A DNA stretch of 64,000 bases from an uncultured Flavobacteriaceae bacterium (GCA_947487895.1 CANKYF010000001.1:62001-126000), one strand, 5' to 3'. Shown: positions 1 through 9,102, counted from the first letter of the stretch. Made by a program: numbers and translations. Notes: generated by a model not told the origin, from the sequence alone.

Positions 1-1245
1 GAAGAGCATGAACAATCTTTTAAACAATTTGATCCTGCACCGCGTTATCATGCCAGAGATACAGCAGTTGTTCTAGCTGCATTGCATAAATCTAAAACCC
101 TATTAGGCTCAGCAACACCAAGTTTAGAGAGTTATTTTAATGCTAAACAAAATAAATACGGATTTGTTGAATTAATGCACAGATACAATAATGTGTTAAT
201 GCCAGATATTGAGTTGGTTGACATTAAAGATAAGCATAAACGCAAGAGAATGCAGGGGCATTTTAGTGATAGGCTTATTGAAGAAATAACTGAAGTTCTA
301 GAGGAAGGAAAACAAGTAATATTGTTTCAAAACAGGCGTGGTTTTTCTCCTATTGTAGAATGTAATACATGCGGGCATTCACCTCAATGCCCTAATTGTG
401 ATGTGAGTTTAACCTATCATCAATATAGAAGTCAGTTACGATGTCATTATTGTGGCTATGTTATGGCTATGTTGCAAGATTGTATGGCTTGTGGTAGTCA
501 AGATTTAGATAGTAAAGGTTTTGGTACGGAACAGATAGAAGAAGAAGTGAAACTGCTATTTCCGGATTCTAAAGCAGCTAGAATGGATTTAGATACTACA
601 AGAGGTAAATATGGCTATGAAAAGATAATAACAGCTTTAGAACAGCAGGAAATAGATATTCTGGTAGGTACTCAAATGCTAACTAAAGGATTAGATTTTA
701 GAAATGTGAAATTAGTAGGCATTATGAATGCCGATAATATGTTGAATTTCCCAGATTTTAGAGCGCATGAACGTAGTTTTCAGTTAATGGTACAAGTATC
801 GGGTAGGGCAGGGCGTACAGAGGAAAGAGGTAAGGTTTTAATTCAAACTTATAACCCGTACCATAACATTTTGCAGCAAGTATCTACTAATAATTATATA
901 GAAATGTATAATGAACAAATGAACGATAGGTATAACTTTAAATATCCGCCCGTTTACAAGCAAATAAAAATTACTTTAAAGCATAAAGATTATAATAGAA
1001 CAGAAACTGCTGCTATTTGGTTTGCTAAATCATTAAGGCAATTTTTTGGAGAGTCTGTTCTTGGGCCTGAATCGCCACCAGTTGCTAGAATAAGAAATCA
1101 GTTTCATAAAAATATTTTGGTAAAGATTCCTAAGAAACAATCTTTGGCAAAAACAAAAGAAGCTATCATTAAAATAAATAATAGCTTCTCTAGTATAAAA
1201 GATTTTCGGTCGGTAAAAGTAATCTTAAATGTTGATAACTTTTAG
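1..1245 (+). CDS. priA: Primosomal protein N' (PriA helicase), C-terminal part
   Basis: This is the 3' part of an ATP-dependent replication-restart helicase. The reading frame is open from base 1 with no start in the window, so the gene begins upstream. The visible 414 residues hold the end of the first helicase domain (GSATPSLES), then the PriA zinc-binding module with four CxxC pairs (bases about 361-500; CNTC, CPNC, CHYC, CMAC). The second helicase domain follows, with GTQMLTKGLDF and QVSGRAGR, then the C-terminal PriA domain. The protein acts in the cytoplasm and reloads the replisome at stalled forks. The TTG at 82 is an internal codon, not a start. The gene converges on the LytTR regulator with only about 10 bp between them. 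Confidence 0.96.
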   Translation, partial: EEHEQSFKQFDPAPRYHARDTAVVLAALHKSKTLLGSATPSLESYFNAKQNKYGFVELMHRYNNVLMPDIELVDIKDKHKRKRMQGHFSDRLIEEITEVLEEGKQVILFQNRRGFSPIVECNTCGHSPQCPNCDVSLTYHQYRSQLRCHYCGYVMAMLQDCMACGSQDLDSKGFGTEQIEEEVKLLFPDSKAARMDLDTTRGKYGYEKIITALEQQEIDILVGTQMLTKGLDFRNVKLVGIMNADNMLNFPDFRAHERSFQLMVQVSGRAGRTEERGKVLIQTYNPYHNILQQVSTNNYIEMYNEQMNDRYNFKYPPVYKQIKITLKHKDYNRTETAAIWFAKSLRQFFGESVLGPESPPVARIRNQFHKNILVKIPKKQSLAKTKEAIIKINNSFSSIKDFRSVKVILNVDNF

Positions 1246-1255
1246 TGCAATATTT

Positions 1256-1951
1256 TTAGATATTGTTTAAAGCATCAACGAGTTGTGTCTTTTTGTTTCG
1301 GCTTAAAGGAATTTCATAAGCACCCACTTCAACATTTTTACTGTTAAATCTATCAATTTTATCAAGATTTACAATATATGATTTGTGAATTCTTAAGAAT
1401 TTACCCTCAGGTAATTCCGCTTCAAAAGCCTTCATAGTTGATAAAACAACTAAACTTGTTTCTTCGGTAACTAATTTCACATAATCACCAAGAGCTTCAA
1501 TCCATTTAATGTCTTTAATGTAAACTTTACGTTTTTTAAGGTTACTTTTAACAAAGATATGTTCACCCTCTTCTTCGTTTTGGTTCATTAATAAACGGTG
1601 GTGTTCTAAAGCTTTTTCTACAGAAGCATTAAAGCGTTCTCTGGTAATTGGTTTGTGTAAATAATCGGTAGCATCATAATTAAATGCTTTAAAAGCATAT
1701 TCTGTTTTACCGGTTACAAAGATAATTTGTGGTTTTTTGTTTAATACGTCTAAAAGTTCAAATCCATTTAGTACTGGCATTTCAATATCTAAAAAGATAA
1801 GGTCAACTTGGTGCGTATTTAATCCATTTTTCGTTTCTAAAGCACTACTGTACTCTGCAATTAAGTTAAGAGATGGGTGATTCTCAACTAACTTAACGAT
1901 AGAGAGACGTTGTATTGCTGAATCGTCTACTACTACACAGTTTAAAGTCAT
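1256..1951 (-). CDS. LytTR-family DNA-binding response regulator
   Basis: This is a cytoplasmic two-component response regulator of 231 residues. The N-terminal receiver domain has the acidic pair D9-D10, the phosphoacceptor D55 in FLDIEMP, and a late conserved Lys in the LHKPI stretch. Residues about 130-231 form a LytTR DNA-binding domain (FLRIHKSYIVNLDKI, IPLSRNKK). An upstream in-frame ATG at 2014 would add 21 residues that do not belong to a receiver fold. The ATG at 1951 gives the usual MTLNCVVVDD start and lies downstream of a good promoter, so I chose it. No histidine kinase is adjacent; in Bacteroidota LytTR regulators are often paired with LytS/YehU-type kinases encoded elsewhere. 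The target genes are unknown. Confidence 0.93.
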   Translation of the reverse strand: MTLNCVVVDDSAIQRLSIVKLVENHPSLNLIAEYSSALETKNGLNTHQVDLIFLDIEMPVLNGFELLDVLNKKPQIIFVTGKTEYAFKAFNYDATDYLHKPITRERFNASVEKALEHHRLLMNQNEEEGEHIFVKSNLKKRKVYIKDIKWIEALGDYVKLVTEETSLVVLSTMKAFEAELPEGKFLRIHKSYIVNLDKIDRFNSKNVEVGAYEIPLSRNKKTQLVDALNNI

Positions 1952-1983
1952 AACATTTTGTATTATTTCGGTTAAGATATCGA

Positions 1984-2014
1984 CAATAGTACAAAAAATT
2001 CCGCCAAAAACCAA
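1984..2014 (-). promoter_or_regulatory. Promoter of the LytTR regulator gene
   Basis: On the minus strand TTG (complement of 2012-2014) is followed after 20 nt by TACTATTG (complement of 1984-1991). This is close to the Bacteroidota -33/-7 pattern TTG-N19-21-TAnnTTTG. The position fits the start at 1951 and argues against the longer start at 2014, which would overlap the promoter. Confidence 0.5.
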
Positions 2015-2090
2015 AAATCATCGATAAACAACTGTATTTAACAAAATTTTAACATGAATTATAAGCGAAAAAATATACTAGCCAATAGAG

Positions 2091-2121
2091 TTGTTTTATA
2101 TGTGAATAATGATTATTTTTG
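2091..2121 (+). promoter_or_regulatory. Promoter of the rpsF-rpsR-rplI operon
   Basis: TTG at 2091-2093 is followed after exactly 20 nt by TATTTTTG at 2114-2121, a full match to the Bacteroidota -7 consensus TAnnTTTG. The rpsF start lies 33 nt further on. Confidence 0.7.
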
Positions 2122-2153
2122 CACGCAATTTTTAACAATTAAATAGATTTTTT

Positions 2154-2492
2154 ATGAATCATTATGAAACTGTTTTCATCTTAAATCCCGTTTTATCTGA
2201 AGATCAGATAAAGGAAACAGTAAAGAAGTACGAAGATTTTCTTGTTTCTAAGGGTGCTAAGATGGTATCAAAAGAAGATTGGGGGCTAAAGAAGTTAGCT
2301 TATCCAATTCAAAACAAGAAAAGTGGTTTTTATCACTTATTTGAGTATACTGTTGCTGGTGAGGCAATTGGAGACCTTGAGCTAGAGTTTAGACGTGATG
2401 AGCGTTTTATGCGTTACTTAACTGTTAGTTTAGACAAGCATGCAATTGCTTGGGCAGAGAGAAGAAGAGTAAAACTTAAAGAAAAAGCTTAA
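2154..2492 (+). CDS. rpsF: 30S ribosomal protein S6
   Basis: Ribosomal protein S6 of 112 residues, a component of the small-subunit platform that binds 16S rRNA together with S18. The family signature is plain: [12 protein letters not shown] at the start, [10 protein letters not shown] in the middle, and an [10 protein letters not shown] segment. It is the first gene of the conserved rpsF-rpsR-rplI cluster; its stop is separated from rpsR by 2 nt, so the genes are almost certainly cotranscribed. Length and order are usual for Bacteroidota. Confidence 0.98.
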   Translation: MNHYETVFILNPVLSEDQIKETVKKYEDFLVSKGAKMVSKEDWGLKKLAYPIQNKKSGFYHLFEYTVAGEAIGDLELEFRRDERFMRYLTVSLDKHAIAWAERRRVKLKEKA

Positions 2493-2494
2493 GC

Positions 2495-2791
2495 ATGGCA
2501 TCAATAGATCAACAAGCAAAAGGAAAAAAAGACGGAGAAATTAGATATTTAACTCCGTTAAACATTGAAACAAACAAACAAAAGAAATACTGTCGTTTCA
2601 AAAAATCTGGTATTAAGTACATAGATTATAAAGACCCAGATTTCTTATTGAAGTTTGTAAACGAGCAAGGTAAAATTTTACCAAGACGTTTAACAGGAAC
2701 GTCATTAAAGTATCAAAGAAAAGTGTCTGTAGCTGTAAAAAGAGCACGTCACTTAGCTTTAATGCCGTATGTAGCAGATTTATTAAAGTAA
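2495..2791 (+). CDS. rpsR: 30S ribosomal protein S18
   Basis: Ribosomal protein S18 of 98 residues, partner of S6 on the small-subunit platform. The diagnostic core is present: [20 protein letters not shown], then [31 protein letters not shown] with the usual basic RNA-binding character. The N-terminal 20 residues are lysine-rich and variable, as is normal in this phylum. It is the middle gene of the operon, 13 nt before rplI. Confidence 0.98.
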   Translation: MASIDQQAKGKKDGEIRYLTPLNIETNKQKKYCRFKKSGIKYIDYKDPDFLLKFVNEQGKILPRRLTGTSLKYQRKVSVAVKRARHLALMPYVADLLK

Positions 2792-2804
2792 AATACCGAT
2801 AACA

Positions 2805-3257
2805 ATGGAACTTATATTAAAACAAGACGTTGAGAATTTAGGATTTAAAGACGATGTTGTAACAGTAAAGAACGGTTACGGTAGAAACTTTTTAATTCCA
2901 ACTGGTAAAGCTATTATAGCTACAATATCTGCTAAAAAAGTATTAGCAGAGAATTTAAAGCAAAGAGCTTTTAAGGAAAAGAAAATTATTGATGACGCTA
3001 ATGCAACTGCAGAGGTTTTAAAGGCGTTAGAAATTAAAATAGCTTCTAAAGTAGGAACTGGAGATAAGCTTTTTGGATCTGTAAACAATATAGATGTAGC
3101 AGCTGCTTTAGAAAAAGAAGGACAAACAATAGATAAGAAATTCATCAATGTAATTGGTGGTAATGTAAAACGTTTAGGTAAGTATAATGCTGTAATACGT
3201 TTACATAGAGAAGTATCTGTTGATTTACCGTTTGAAGTAATTGCTCAAAAAAGTTAG
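2805..3257 (+). CDS. rplI: 50S ribosomal protein L9
   Basis: Ribosomal protein L9 of 150 residues, which binds 23S rRNA and reaches out from the large subunit below L1. The N-terminal domain carries the family signature (MELILKQDVENLGFKDDVVTVKNGYGRNFLIP). A long connecting helix and a C-terminal domain follow (LFGSVNNIDVAAAL, then VIRLHREVSVDLPFEV). It is the last gene of the operon and is followed by a strong intrinsic terminator 37 nt downstream. Confidence 0.98.
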   Translation: MELILKQDVENLGFKDDVVTVKNGYGRNFLIPTGKAIIATISAKKVLAENLKQRAFKEKKIIDDANATAEVLKALEIKIASKVGTGDKLFGSVNNIDVAAALEKEGQTIDKKFINVIGGNVKRLGKYNAVIRLHREVSVDLPFEVIAQKS

Positions 3258-3293
3258 GTTAACCAACGGTTAATAAAACATTATTATAAAACT

Positions 3294-3324
3294 AAGGCTA
3301 CTCGAAAGAGTAGCCTTTTTTTTT
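3294..3324 (+). terminator. Rho-independent terminator of the ribosomal protein operon
   Basis: AAGGCTACTC (3294-3303) and GAGTAGCCTT (3308-3317) form a perfect 10-bp stem around a GAAA loop, followed by seven T residues. Confidence 0.93.
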
Positions 3325-3326
3325 AC

Positions 3327-3354
3327 TATTTTTGATACTCGCATTTTTTATGCG
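3327..3354 (+). promoter_or_regulatory. Possible -7 box and leader hairpin of the Oar-like receptor gene
   Basis: TATTTTTG at 3327-3334 fits the -7 consensus, but I see no TTG 20 nt upstream; that position lies inside the terminator. Just downstream, CGCAT-TTTTT-ATGCG (3340-3354) can fold at or near the 5' end of the transcript. Confidence 0.35.
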
Positions 3355-3391
3355 TGCATAATAGACTAACTCATATATTAAAACAAACCAG

Positions 3392-6300
3392 ATGAAAAAA
3401 ACAACTATTTTATTTTTTTTCTTGTTTTGTGGGCTGCTTGCATTTTCGCAAGTAACAACATCAAACATTAAAGGGCTTATTGTAGACCAAAATTCAGAGC
3501 CTCTTCCTGGCGCTAACGTTGTTGCAATTCATACACCTACGGGAACAAAGTATGGAGCAGCTACAAACTTTGATGGAAGATTTAACCTTTTAAACTTAAG
3601 AGTAGGTGGGCCTTACACCATTACCGTAAGTTTTTTAGGTTACCAAGAGCAAACGTTCAATGATGTGTTTTTAACTTTAGGTAAAACGCAAAACGTTGAT
3701 GTAACCTTAACAGAAGATAGCCAGCAATTAGATGCTGTTGTTATTGAAGGTACAGGAGGTACAGGTACTTTTGGTAGTGACCGTACTGGTGCCGAAACCA
3801 GTGTTGGTAGAAGAGAGTTAACCAGACTTCCAACAATTTCTAGATCACAAGCAGATTTTACAAGATTAGAACCAACAGCGAGTGGAGGTTCTTTTGGAGG
3901 TAGAAACGATCAATTCAACAACTTTTCTTTAGATGGGGCTATTTTTAATAATCCATTTGGATTAGATGCAGCAACACCAGGAGGTCAAACCAACTCTCAA
4001 CCAATTTCATTAGATGCTATTGATCAAATTCAAGTAACAACAGCACCATATGATGTAACACAATCAGGCTTTACAGGAGCCTCGGTTAATGCTGTTACCA
4101 AAAGTGGTACTAATGAGTTTCATGGTACTGTTTATGGCTTCTATAGAGATGAAACCATGACAGGTAAAAAAATTAAAGGAGATGAGGTAACGCGTCCAGA
4201 CTTAAATCAAAAACAATATGGTGTAAGTATAGGAGGCCCCATTATTAAAAACAAATTATTCTTCTTTGCTAATTTTGAAACAGATGATAGAGATGATTTA
4301 GGAACAAATGGTTGGGAGCCTAATACGGGTTCTGGAGCTATTAATGAATCTAGGGTTTTAGAAAGTGATTTAATAGCAGTGCAAAGTGCATTACGCTCTG
4401 CTGGTTATGATCCAGGGGCCTACCAAGGGTTTACGCATGCATCTGAATCTACTAAAGGTATTTTTAAAATAGATTGGAATATTAATGATAATAACAGATT
4501 AGCAATAATTTATAATTTTTTAAATGCTTCTCAACAAAAACCAGCACACCCAACGGCTTTAGGTTTTAGAGGACCTAATGCTAATACATTACAGTTTCAA
4601 AACTCAGGGTATGAAATCACTAATGAACTTAGATCTGTACAGTTAGAGTTGAACTCAACCTTATCTGATAATTCATCGAATAAATTACAGATAGGTTATA
4701 CGCATTTTAATGATTTTAGAAACCCGTTTTCAACACCTGCACCTTCTATAAATATTACTAAAGGGGGGTCAAATTATATCATTGCGGGTCATGAACCATT
4801 TTCTATTCATAACAGATTAGATCAAAAAGTGATTCAATTTACAGATAATTTGAACTTTTATAAAGGAGATCATACCTTTACTATAGGAACATCGTTTGAA
4901 AAATTTCAATTCGATAACTCATTTAATTTAACAAGCTATGGATTTGATCTTTTTGGAAGTGTAGATATCGCAGATTTTGATGCTACAAGTTATGATTTTG
5001 TTGGACCACAACAAACATTTAATGCCAACAATGCTGTACCACCAGGAACACCAGGTGCATGGGCTTTAGCTGAAACTAATGTAGGGCAATTAGCGTTTTA
5101 TATACAAGATGAATGGAATGTTACTGATAAATTAAAGTTAACGTATGGATTACGTTTTGACAAGCCTTTATTCTTTGATTCTGCTGAAAAAGCACAAGAA
5201 GTAATAGACAGAGGTTTCGTTTTACCAGATGTTTTATATGAAAACCCAAATACTGGAGAGCGAGTTACCATTGATAATACACAAATGCCAAATAACGATT
5301 GGTTGATTTCTCCTAGAGTAGGGTTTAACTATGATGCTAACGGAGATCAAACATTGCAAATACGTGGAGGGTCTGGTTTATTTACTGGTAGGTTCCCATT
5401 TGTTTGGTTAGGTAATCAAATAGCTAATCCAGATGCTTTCTTTTTACAGGCTGTTGATCCTGCTTATAAGTTCCCACAAGTTTGGAGAACTAACATAGGG
5501 GCGGATAAGAAGTTTGAAAATGGACTAATTTTAACGGCAGATGTATCTTATACTAAAGATATTAATGGCCCTCATGTGCAACATTGGGGATTGTCAGCTC
5601 CTTCAGGAACGTTACAAGGTGTTGATAATAGGCCAATTTATACAGCAGCTGACGTTTTAACTTTTGATGGTGGTGTTGGAAATGGTGCTTACGTATTTAC
5701 AAATTCTGATAAAGGACGTATTTGGAATGCCTCTATTAAAGCTCAAAAAACATTTAAAGGTGGGTTTTATACCATGTTAGCCTATAGTTATTTAAATGCT
5801 AAAGACGTCAACTCTATTGAAGCAGAAATTACTAGTGACGCCTTTAATGGTAACCCTGTAGTAGGTAATGTTAATAATGATGTTTTAGGGTTTTCTAGAT
5901 ACGGAGACACTCATAGATTTATTGGAGTTGCAAGTAAAAAATGGACCTATGGTAATGATAAATGGGCAACAACCATTTCTACATTCTTTGAGTATGCACA
6001 AGGAGGACGCTTTAATTATACGTATGGAGGAGATATTAATGGAGATGGATCGCCAATAAATGATCTTATTTATATTCCTACTGCAAGTGATATAGGGCAA
6101 ATGCAATTTGCTGAAGCTGGAGATGCAATAGCTTTAGAAGCTTATATTTCTCAAGATGAATACCTTAATGGAAGAAGAGGACAATATGCTGAGCGTTACG
6201 GTGCTTTAGCACCATGGAGAGGTAAATGGGACATTAAAATATTGCAAGATTTTAAAATTGATGTAGGAAATGATAAAACCAATACGATCCAACTGAGTTT

Positions 6301-6505
6301 AGATATTTTAAATTTTGGTAATTTATTAAGTTCAGATTGGGGTGTTATTCAACAACCAAACAATGTACAACCAATTGGAGTTACGGTTGATGGAACAGGA
6401 ACACCAACGTATTCTTTTAATGAAAGTTTAACCAATACCTTTGGTTTTGATTCTAGTTTAGCTTCCAGATGGCAAGCTCAAGTAGGATTACGTTACATTT
6501 TCTAG
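3392..6505 (+). CDS. Oar-like TonB-dependent outer-membrane receptor with carboxypeptidase-regulatory-like domain
   Basis: Predicted TonB-dependent outer-membrane beta-barrel of 1037 residues. The signal peptide ends near FAFSQ (about residue 20). Residues about 24-110 form a carboxypeptidase-regulatory-like beta-sandwich (IKGLIVDQNSEPLPGANVVA, FDGRFNLLNLRVGGPYTI). A plug region follows (RRELTRLPTISRSQADF, ISLDAIDQIQVTTAPYDVTQSGFTGASVNAVTKSGTN), then a barrel ending in LRYIF with a C-terminal aromatic residue. The sequence is of the Oar/TonB-receptor type seen across Bacteroidota rather than SusC: it lacks the SusC GANGVILITTK plug motif and no susD gene is next to it. Substrate unknown. It appears monocistronic, with terminators on both sides. 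Confidence 0.88.
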   Translation: MKKTTILFFFLFCGLLAFSQVTTSNIKGLIVDQNSEPLPGANVVAIHTPTGTKYGAATNFDGRFNLLNLRVGGPYTITVSFLGYQEQTFNDVFLTLGKTQNVDVTLTEDSQQLDAVVIEGTGGTGTFGSDRTGAETSVGRRELTRLPTISRSQADFTRLEPTASGGSFGGRNDQFNNFSLDGAIFNNPFGLDAATPGGQTNSQPISLDAIDQIQVTTAPYDVTQSGFTGASVNAVTKSGTNEFHGTVYGFYRDETMTGKKIKGDEVTRPDLNQKQYGVSIGGPIIKNKLFFFANFETDDRDDLGTNGWEPNTGSGAINESRVLESDLIAVQSALRSAGYDPGAYQGFTHASESTKGIFKIDWNINDNNRLAIIYNFLNASQQKPAHPTALGFRGPNANTLQFQNSGYEITNELRSVQLELNSTLSDNSSNKLQIGYTHFNDFRNPFSTPAPSINITKGGSNYIIAGHEPFSIHNRLDQKVIQFTDNLNFYKGDHTFTIGTSFEKFQFDNSFNLTSYGFDLFGSVDIADFDATSYDFVGPQQTFNANNAVPPGTPGAWALAETNVGQLAFYIQDEWNVTDKLKLTYGLRFDKPLFFDSAEKAQEVIDRGFVLPDVLYENPNTGERVTIDNTQMPNNDWLISPRVGFNYDANGDQTLQIRGGSGLFTGRFPFVWLGNQIANPDAFFLQAVDPAYKFPQVWRTNIGADKKFENGLILTADVSYTKDINGPHVQHWGLSAPSGTLQGVDNRPIYTAADVLTFDGGVGNGAYVFTNSDKGRIWNASIKAQKTFKGGFYTMLAYSYLNAKDVNSIEAEITSDAFNGNPVVGNVNNDVLGFSRYGDTHRFIGVASKKWTYGNDKWATTISTFFEYAQGGRFNYTYGGDINGDGSPINDLIYIPTASDIGQMQFAEAGDAIALEAYISQDEYLNGRRGQYAERYGALAPWRGKWDIKILQDFKIDVGNDKTNTIQLSLDILNFGNLLSSDWGVIQQPNNVQPIGVTVDGTGTPTYSFNESLTNTFGFDSSLASRWQAQVGLRYIF

Positions 6506-6531
6506 AATACTAGTTGTAATATTATTAAATT

Positions 6532-6562
6532 TGCGCTCTCCAATTAGGAGGGCGCATTTTTT
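6532..6562 (+). terminator. Rho-independent terminator of the Oar-like receptor gene
   Basis: TGCGCTCTCC (6532-6541) pairs with GGAGGGCGCA (6547-6556), with one G-T pair, around the loop AATTA; six T residues follow. The end of this hairpin overlaps a second small hairpin, CGCAT-TTTTT-ATGCG, at 6553-6567. Confidence 0.9.
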
Positions 6563-6655
6563 ATGCGTTAACGATTGAGCAATTTGTTGGAGCTCTCCCA
6601 AATTTCTTTGGGAAGCGACTTGCGAAAGCGTGTTAAAACGCCCAAATATTTTAAA

Positions 6656-7123
6656 ATGAAATACAGTAGACTTACCAAAGAGCAATTTGAGGAATTACAC
6701 CAAGAGTTTATTAATTTTTTAGCGACCCAATCTATTACAGCAGATGAGTGGGCAAATTTAAAAGTGAATAGACCAGAATTAGCAGAAACTGAATTAGATG
6801 TTTTTAGTGATTTAATTTGGGAGGGTGTTTTAAATACGGCTGAATATTTAGAACATATATCTTCGCAACATATGTATTTGTTTAAACTTGGTGAAGAAAA
6901 CATGCAAGCCATTGTTATAAACCTTAAGAATGATGTAGATATAACTACTACAGAAGGTTATAATTGGCTGCGTGAGAATTTGATGGATGAGGATGTAGAG
7001 TTTTTGCAGGCTAATAAAGACTATAGTGAAGATAAAAACTTAGACAAATTTAATATGATTGAACAAGGAGCAGTCATTACAAAAGGTGATTTGTTCAGAT
7101 ATTTTAATAAACTAATAAATTAA
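6656..7123 (+). CDS. Conserved small cytoplasmic protein (DUF6495-like)
   Basis: A 155-residue acidic protein without signal peptide or membrane segment. The start MKYSRLTKEQFEELHQEFINFLATQSI and the AETELDVFSDLIWEGVL stretch match my recollection of the flavobacterial DUF6495 family; no function is known to me. The open frame extends upstream to a TTG at 6575, but the added 27 residues come from a sequence that looks like a structured leader. The ATG at 6656 gives the family-like N-terminus and is preferred. The gene lies alone between the Oar-like gene and a repeat-rich spacer before hisS. Confidence 0.75.
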   Translation: MKYSRLTKEQFEELHQEFINFLATQSITADEWANLKVNRPELAETELDVFSDLIWEGVLNTAEYLEHISSQHMYLFKLGEENMQAIVINLKNDVDITTTEGYNWLRENLMDEDVEFLQANKDYSEDKNLDKFNMIEQGAVITKGDLFRYFNKLIN

Positions 7124-7127
7124 AGTT

Positions 7128-7228
7128 GTCATTGCGAGGAGGGACGACGTGGCAATCTGTTTAATTTTTATTTCTGTTATGAATTAAAGAAATTGCCTCG
7201 CTTTTTCTGCAAAAAAGCTCGTAATGAC
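7128..7228. repeat. Dispersed inverted-repeat element (GTCATTGCGAG type)
   Basis: The left end reads GTCATTGCGAG and the right end is its approximate inverse (CTCGTAATGAC, ending near 7228). Internal TGGCAATCT and AAATTGCCTCGC segments also pair, so the whole spacer can fold into an imperfect hairpin. Elements with this GTCATTGCGAG...GCAATC wording are scattered in intergenic DNA of many bacteria. I see no coding potential. Confidence 0.6.
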
Positions 7229-7246
7229 GTTTTCATTATATATTTT

Positions 7247-7302
7247 TGTCACTCCGTTTGATGAAAGAGTGTCACACTGAGCGCAGTTGAAGTGAGATGC
7301 AC
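7247..7302. repeat. Dispersed intergenic repeat (GTCACACTGAGCGCAGT type)
   Basis: The segment containing GTCACACTGAGCGCAGTTG (7270-7288) followed by AAGTG resembles a short repeat common between genes of Flavobacteria. The sequence GTCACTCCGTTTGATG just upstream may be a diverged inverse half. A small hairpin, ACCCAT-TTTC-ATGGGT, lies at about 7330-7345, immediately before hisS. Confidence 0.45.
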
Positions 7303-7353
7303 AATCTATTTTTAAACTTTAAATGAGACACCCATTTTCATGGGTAATTAAAT

Positions 7354-8724
7354 ATGGCTCAAAAACCAAGCATACCAAAGGGCACAAGAGATTTTAACCC
7401 AGAACAAGTAGCAAAACGAAATTATATTTTTAATACTATTCGTGGTGCTTTTGAAACCTTTGGATTTCAACCTATTGAAACACCAAGTTTTGAAAACTCA
7501 AGTACCTTAATGGGGAAATATGGTGAAGAAGGAGATCGTTTGATTTTTAAGATTTTAAATTCGGGGGATTATCTATCTAAAGCTAATAAGGAAGCGTATG
7601 ATATTAAAGATTCTAATAAATTAACCCCTAGTATTTCTGAAAAAGCCTTACGTTATGATTTAACAGTGCCATTTGCACGCTATGTAGTACAACATCAAAA
7701 TGAGATTGAATTTCCTTTTAAGCGTTACCAAATACAGCCAGTTTGGAGAGCAGATAGACCACAAAAAGGGCGTTTTAGAGAGTTTTACCAGTGTGATGCA
7801 GATGTGGTTGGAAGCAAAAGTTTATGGCAAGAAGTTGAGTTTATTCAGTTATATGATACGGTATTTTCAGCTTTAAAGCTTGAGGGGGTTACCATTAAAA
7901 TTAATAACCGGAAAATACTATCTGGTATTGCTGAAGTAATTGGTGCTGGTGATAAGTTAATTGATTTTACGGTTGCATTAGATAAGTTAGATAAAATAGG
8001 AGAGGAGAAGGTAAAAGAAGAAATGCTCAATAAAGGCATTAATCAAGAAGGTATTGATAAATTACAACCGCTGTTTTCTTTATCTGGTTCTTTTGAATCT
8101 CAAATAGAGAGTTTGAAATCTATATTAGCATCTTCTGAAGAAGGTATGAAAGGCATTGAAGAATTGTCTTTTATTGATTCTGCTATTTCTGAATTAGAGT
8201 TGTCTACAGCTACCTTACAACTAGATGTTACACTAGCTCGTGGACTTAATTACTATACAGGCGCTATTTTTGAAGTATCTGCACCAAAAGAAGTAAAAAT
8301 GGGTTCTATTGGTGGAGGTGGTAGATACGATGACCTTACTGGTATTTTTGGAATGAAAGATATAAGTGGCGTTGGGATTAGCTTTGGTTTAGATAGAATT
8401 TATTTGGTTCTTGAAGAGTTGAATTTATTTCCAGCTACGGTTAGCAAAAATGTTGAGGTGTTGTTTATCAACTTTGGTGAAAAAGAGGCGCTTTTCTGTT
8501 TAAAAGCCATAAAGCAGTTAAGAAATGAAGGTGTGAATTCTGAATTATATCCTGATGCAGCTAAAATGAAAAAACAAATGACTCATGCAAATAGGCGAAA
8601 TATTCCTTTTGTTGTTTTAGTTGGTGAAGAAGAAATAAGCTCAAATACGTTTACCTTGAAAAATATGATATCTGGTGAGCAAAGTAAGGTGTCTTTACCT
8701 GAATTAGTTACCATAGTTAAATAA
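7354..8724 (+). CDS. hisS: Histidyl-tRNA synthetase
   Basis: Class II aminoacyl-tRNA synthetase of 456 residues that charges tRNA-His in the cytoplasm. The N-terminus has the family's [10 protein letters not shown]. Motif 2 is in the [23 protein letters not shown] stretch. The histidine-specific segments are [15 protein letters not shown] and [17 protein letters not shown], and motif 3 is [13 protein letters not shown]. Residues about 365-456 form the anticodon-binding domain ([31 protein letters not shown]). The length is normal. The ATG at 7354 follows a repeat-rich spacer; TATTTTTG at 7241-7248 is a possible but unsupported -7 box. The gene stands alone. Confidence 0.97.
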   Translation: MAQKPSIPKGTRDFNPEQVAKRNYIFNTIRGAFETFGFQPIETPSFENSSTLMGKYGEEGDRLIFKILNSGDYLSKANKEAYDIKDSNKLTPSISEKALRYDLTVPFARYVVQHQNEIEFPFKRYQIQPVWRADRPQKGRFREFYQCDADVVGSKSLWQEVEFIQLYDTVFSALKLEGVTIKINNRKILSGIAEVIGAGDKLIDFTVALDKLDKIGEEKVKEEMLNKGINQEGIDKLQPLFSLSGSFESQIESLKSILASSEEGMKGIEELSFIDSAISELELSTATLQLDVTLARGLNYYTGAIFEVSAPKEVKMGSIGGGGRYDDLTGIFGMKDISGVGISFGLDRIYLVLEELNLFPATVSKNVEVLFINFGEKEALFCLKAIKQLRNEGVNSELYPDAAKMKKQMTHANRRNIPFVVLVGEEEISSNTFTLKNMISGEQSKVSLPELVTIVK

Positions 8725-9050
8725 TAAAGAAAGAGCCCAGTTAAGGACTCCTTCTCCTGAAGTTTAGAGTAGATTTGGGACTACACTAAAATCATAAACA
8801 AACTAACTAAATAAACTAAACTATTTTTTACTAACTCTTTCTTTTCTATACTTAATATATAATAGCCAGTTATAAATTAATTGGCTATATATTTTATCTA
8901 TTTAAGTGTTACCATTATACAAACTATTTGATTTTGTTTAATAGTTTGATATTTTACATATGCAATATATAAAAAAATATCGTTTAAATGGTTAAAAAAA
9001 TCGATAAAATGATTTTTTTGTAGAATTATACTATTTTTTTTTATAAAAAA
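8725..9050. other. Convergent intergenic region with AT-rich hairpins
   Basis: This stretch separates the 3' ends of hisS and the 9103-14049 gene. I see no gene in it. It has two AT-rich hairpins: ATAGCCA/TGGCTAT (8862-8868 with 8882-8888) and CAAACTATT/AATAGTTTG (8920-8928 with 8940-8948). Either could end the hisS transcript. Two degenerate copies of the ATCGAT-type box seen upstream of the giant genes lie at 8977-8991 and 8998-9012, with no gene start nearby to explain them. Confidence 0.4.
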
Positions 9051-9077
9051 AACCCTTGCACTAATCGTGCAAGGGTT
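9044..9077 (-). terminator. Rho-independent terminator of the 9103-14049 gene
   Basis: AACCCTTGCAC (9051-9061) and GTGCAAGGGTT (9067-9077) form a perfect 11-bp stem around TAATC. On the minus strand the stem is followed by a T-run, seen on the plus strand as AAAAAA at 9045-9050. Confidence 0.9.
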
Positions 9078-9102
9078 ATGAGTTTAACATGTATAGGTTA
9101 AA

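Noticed and set aside
6575-6655. Extended N-terminus of the DUF6495-like protein
   Set aside because: The start would be TTG and the added residues come from a hairpin-rich leader (TCCCAAA/TTTGGGA near 6597-6614); the ATG at 6656 gives a family-like start.
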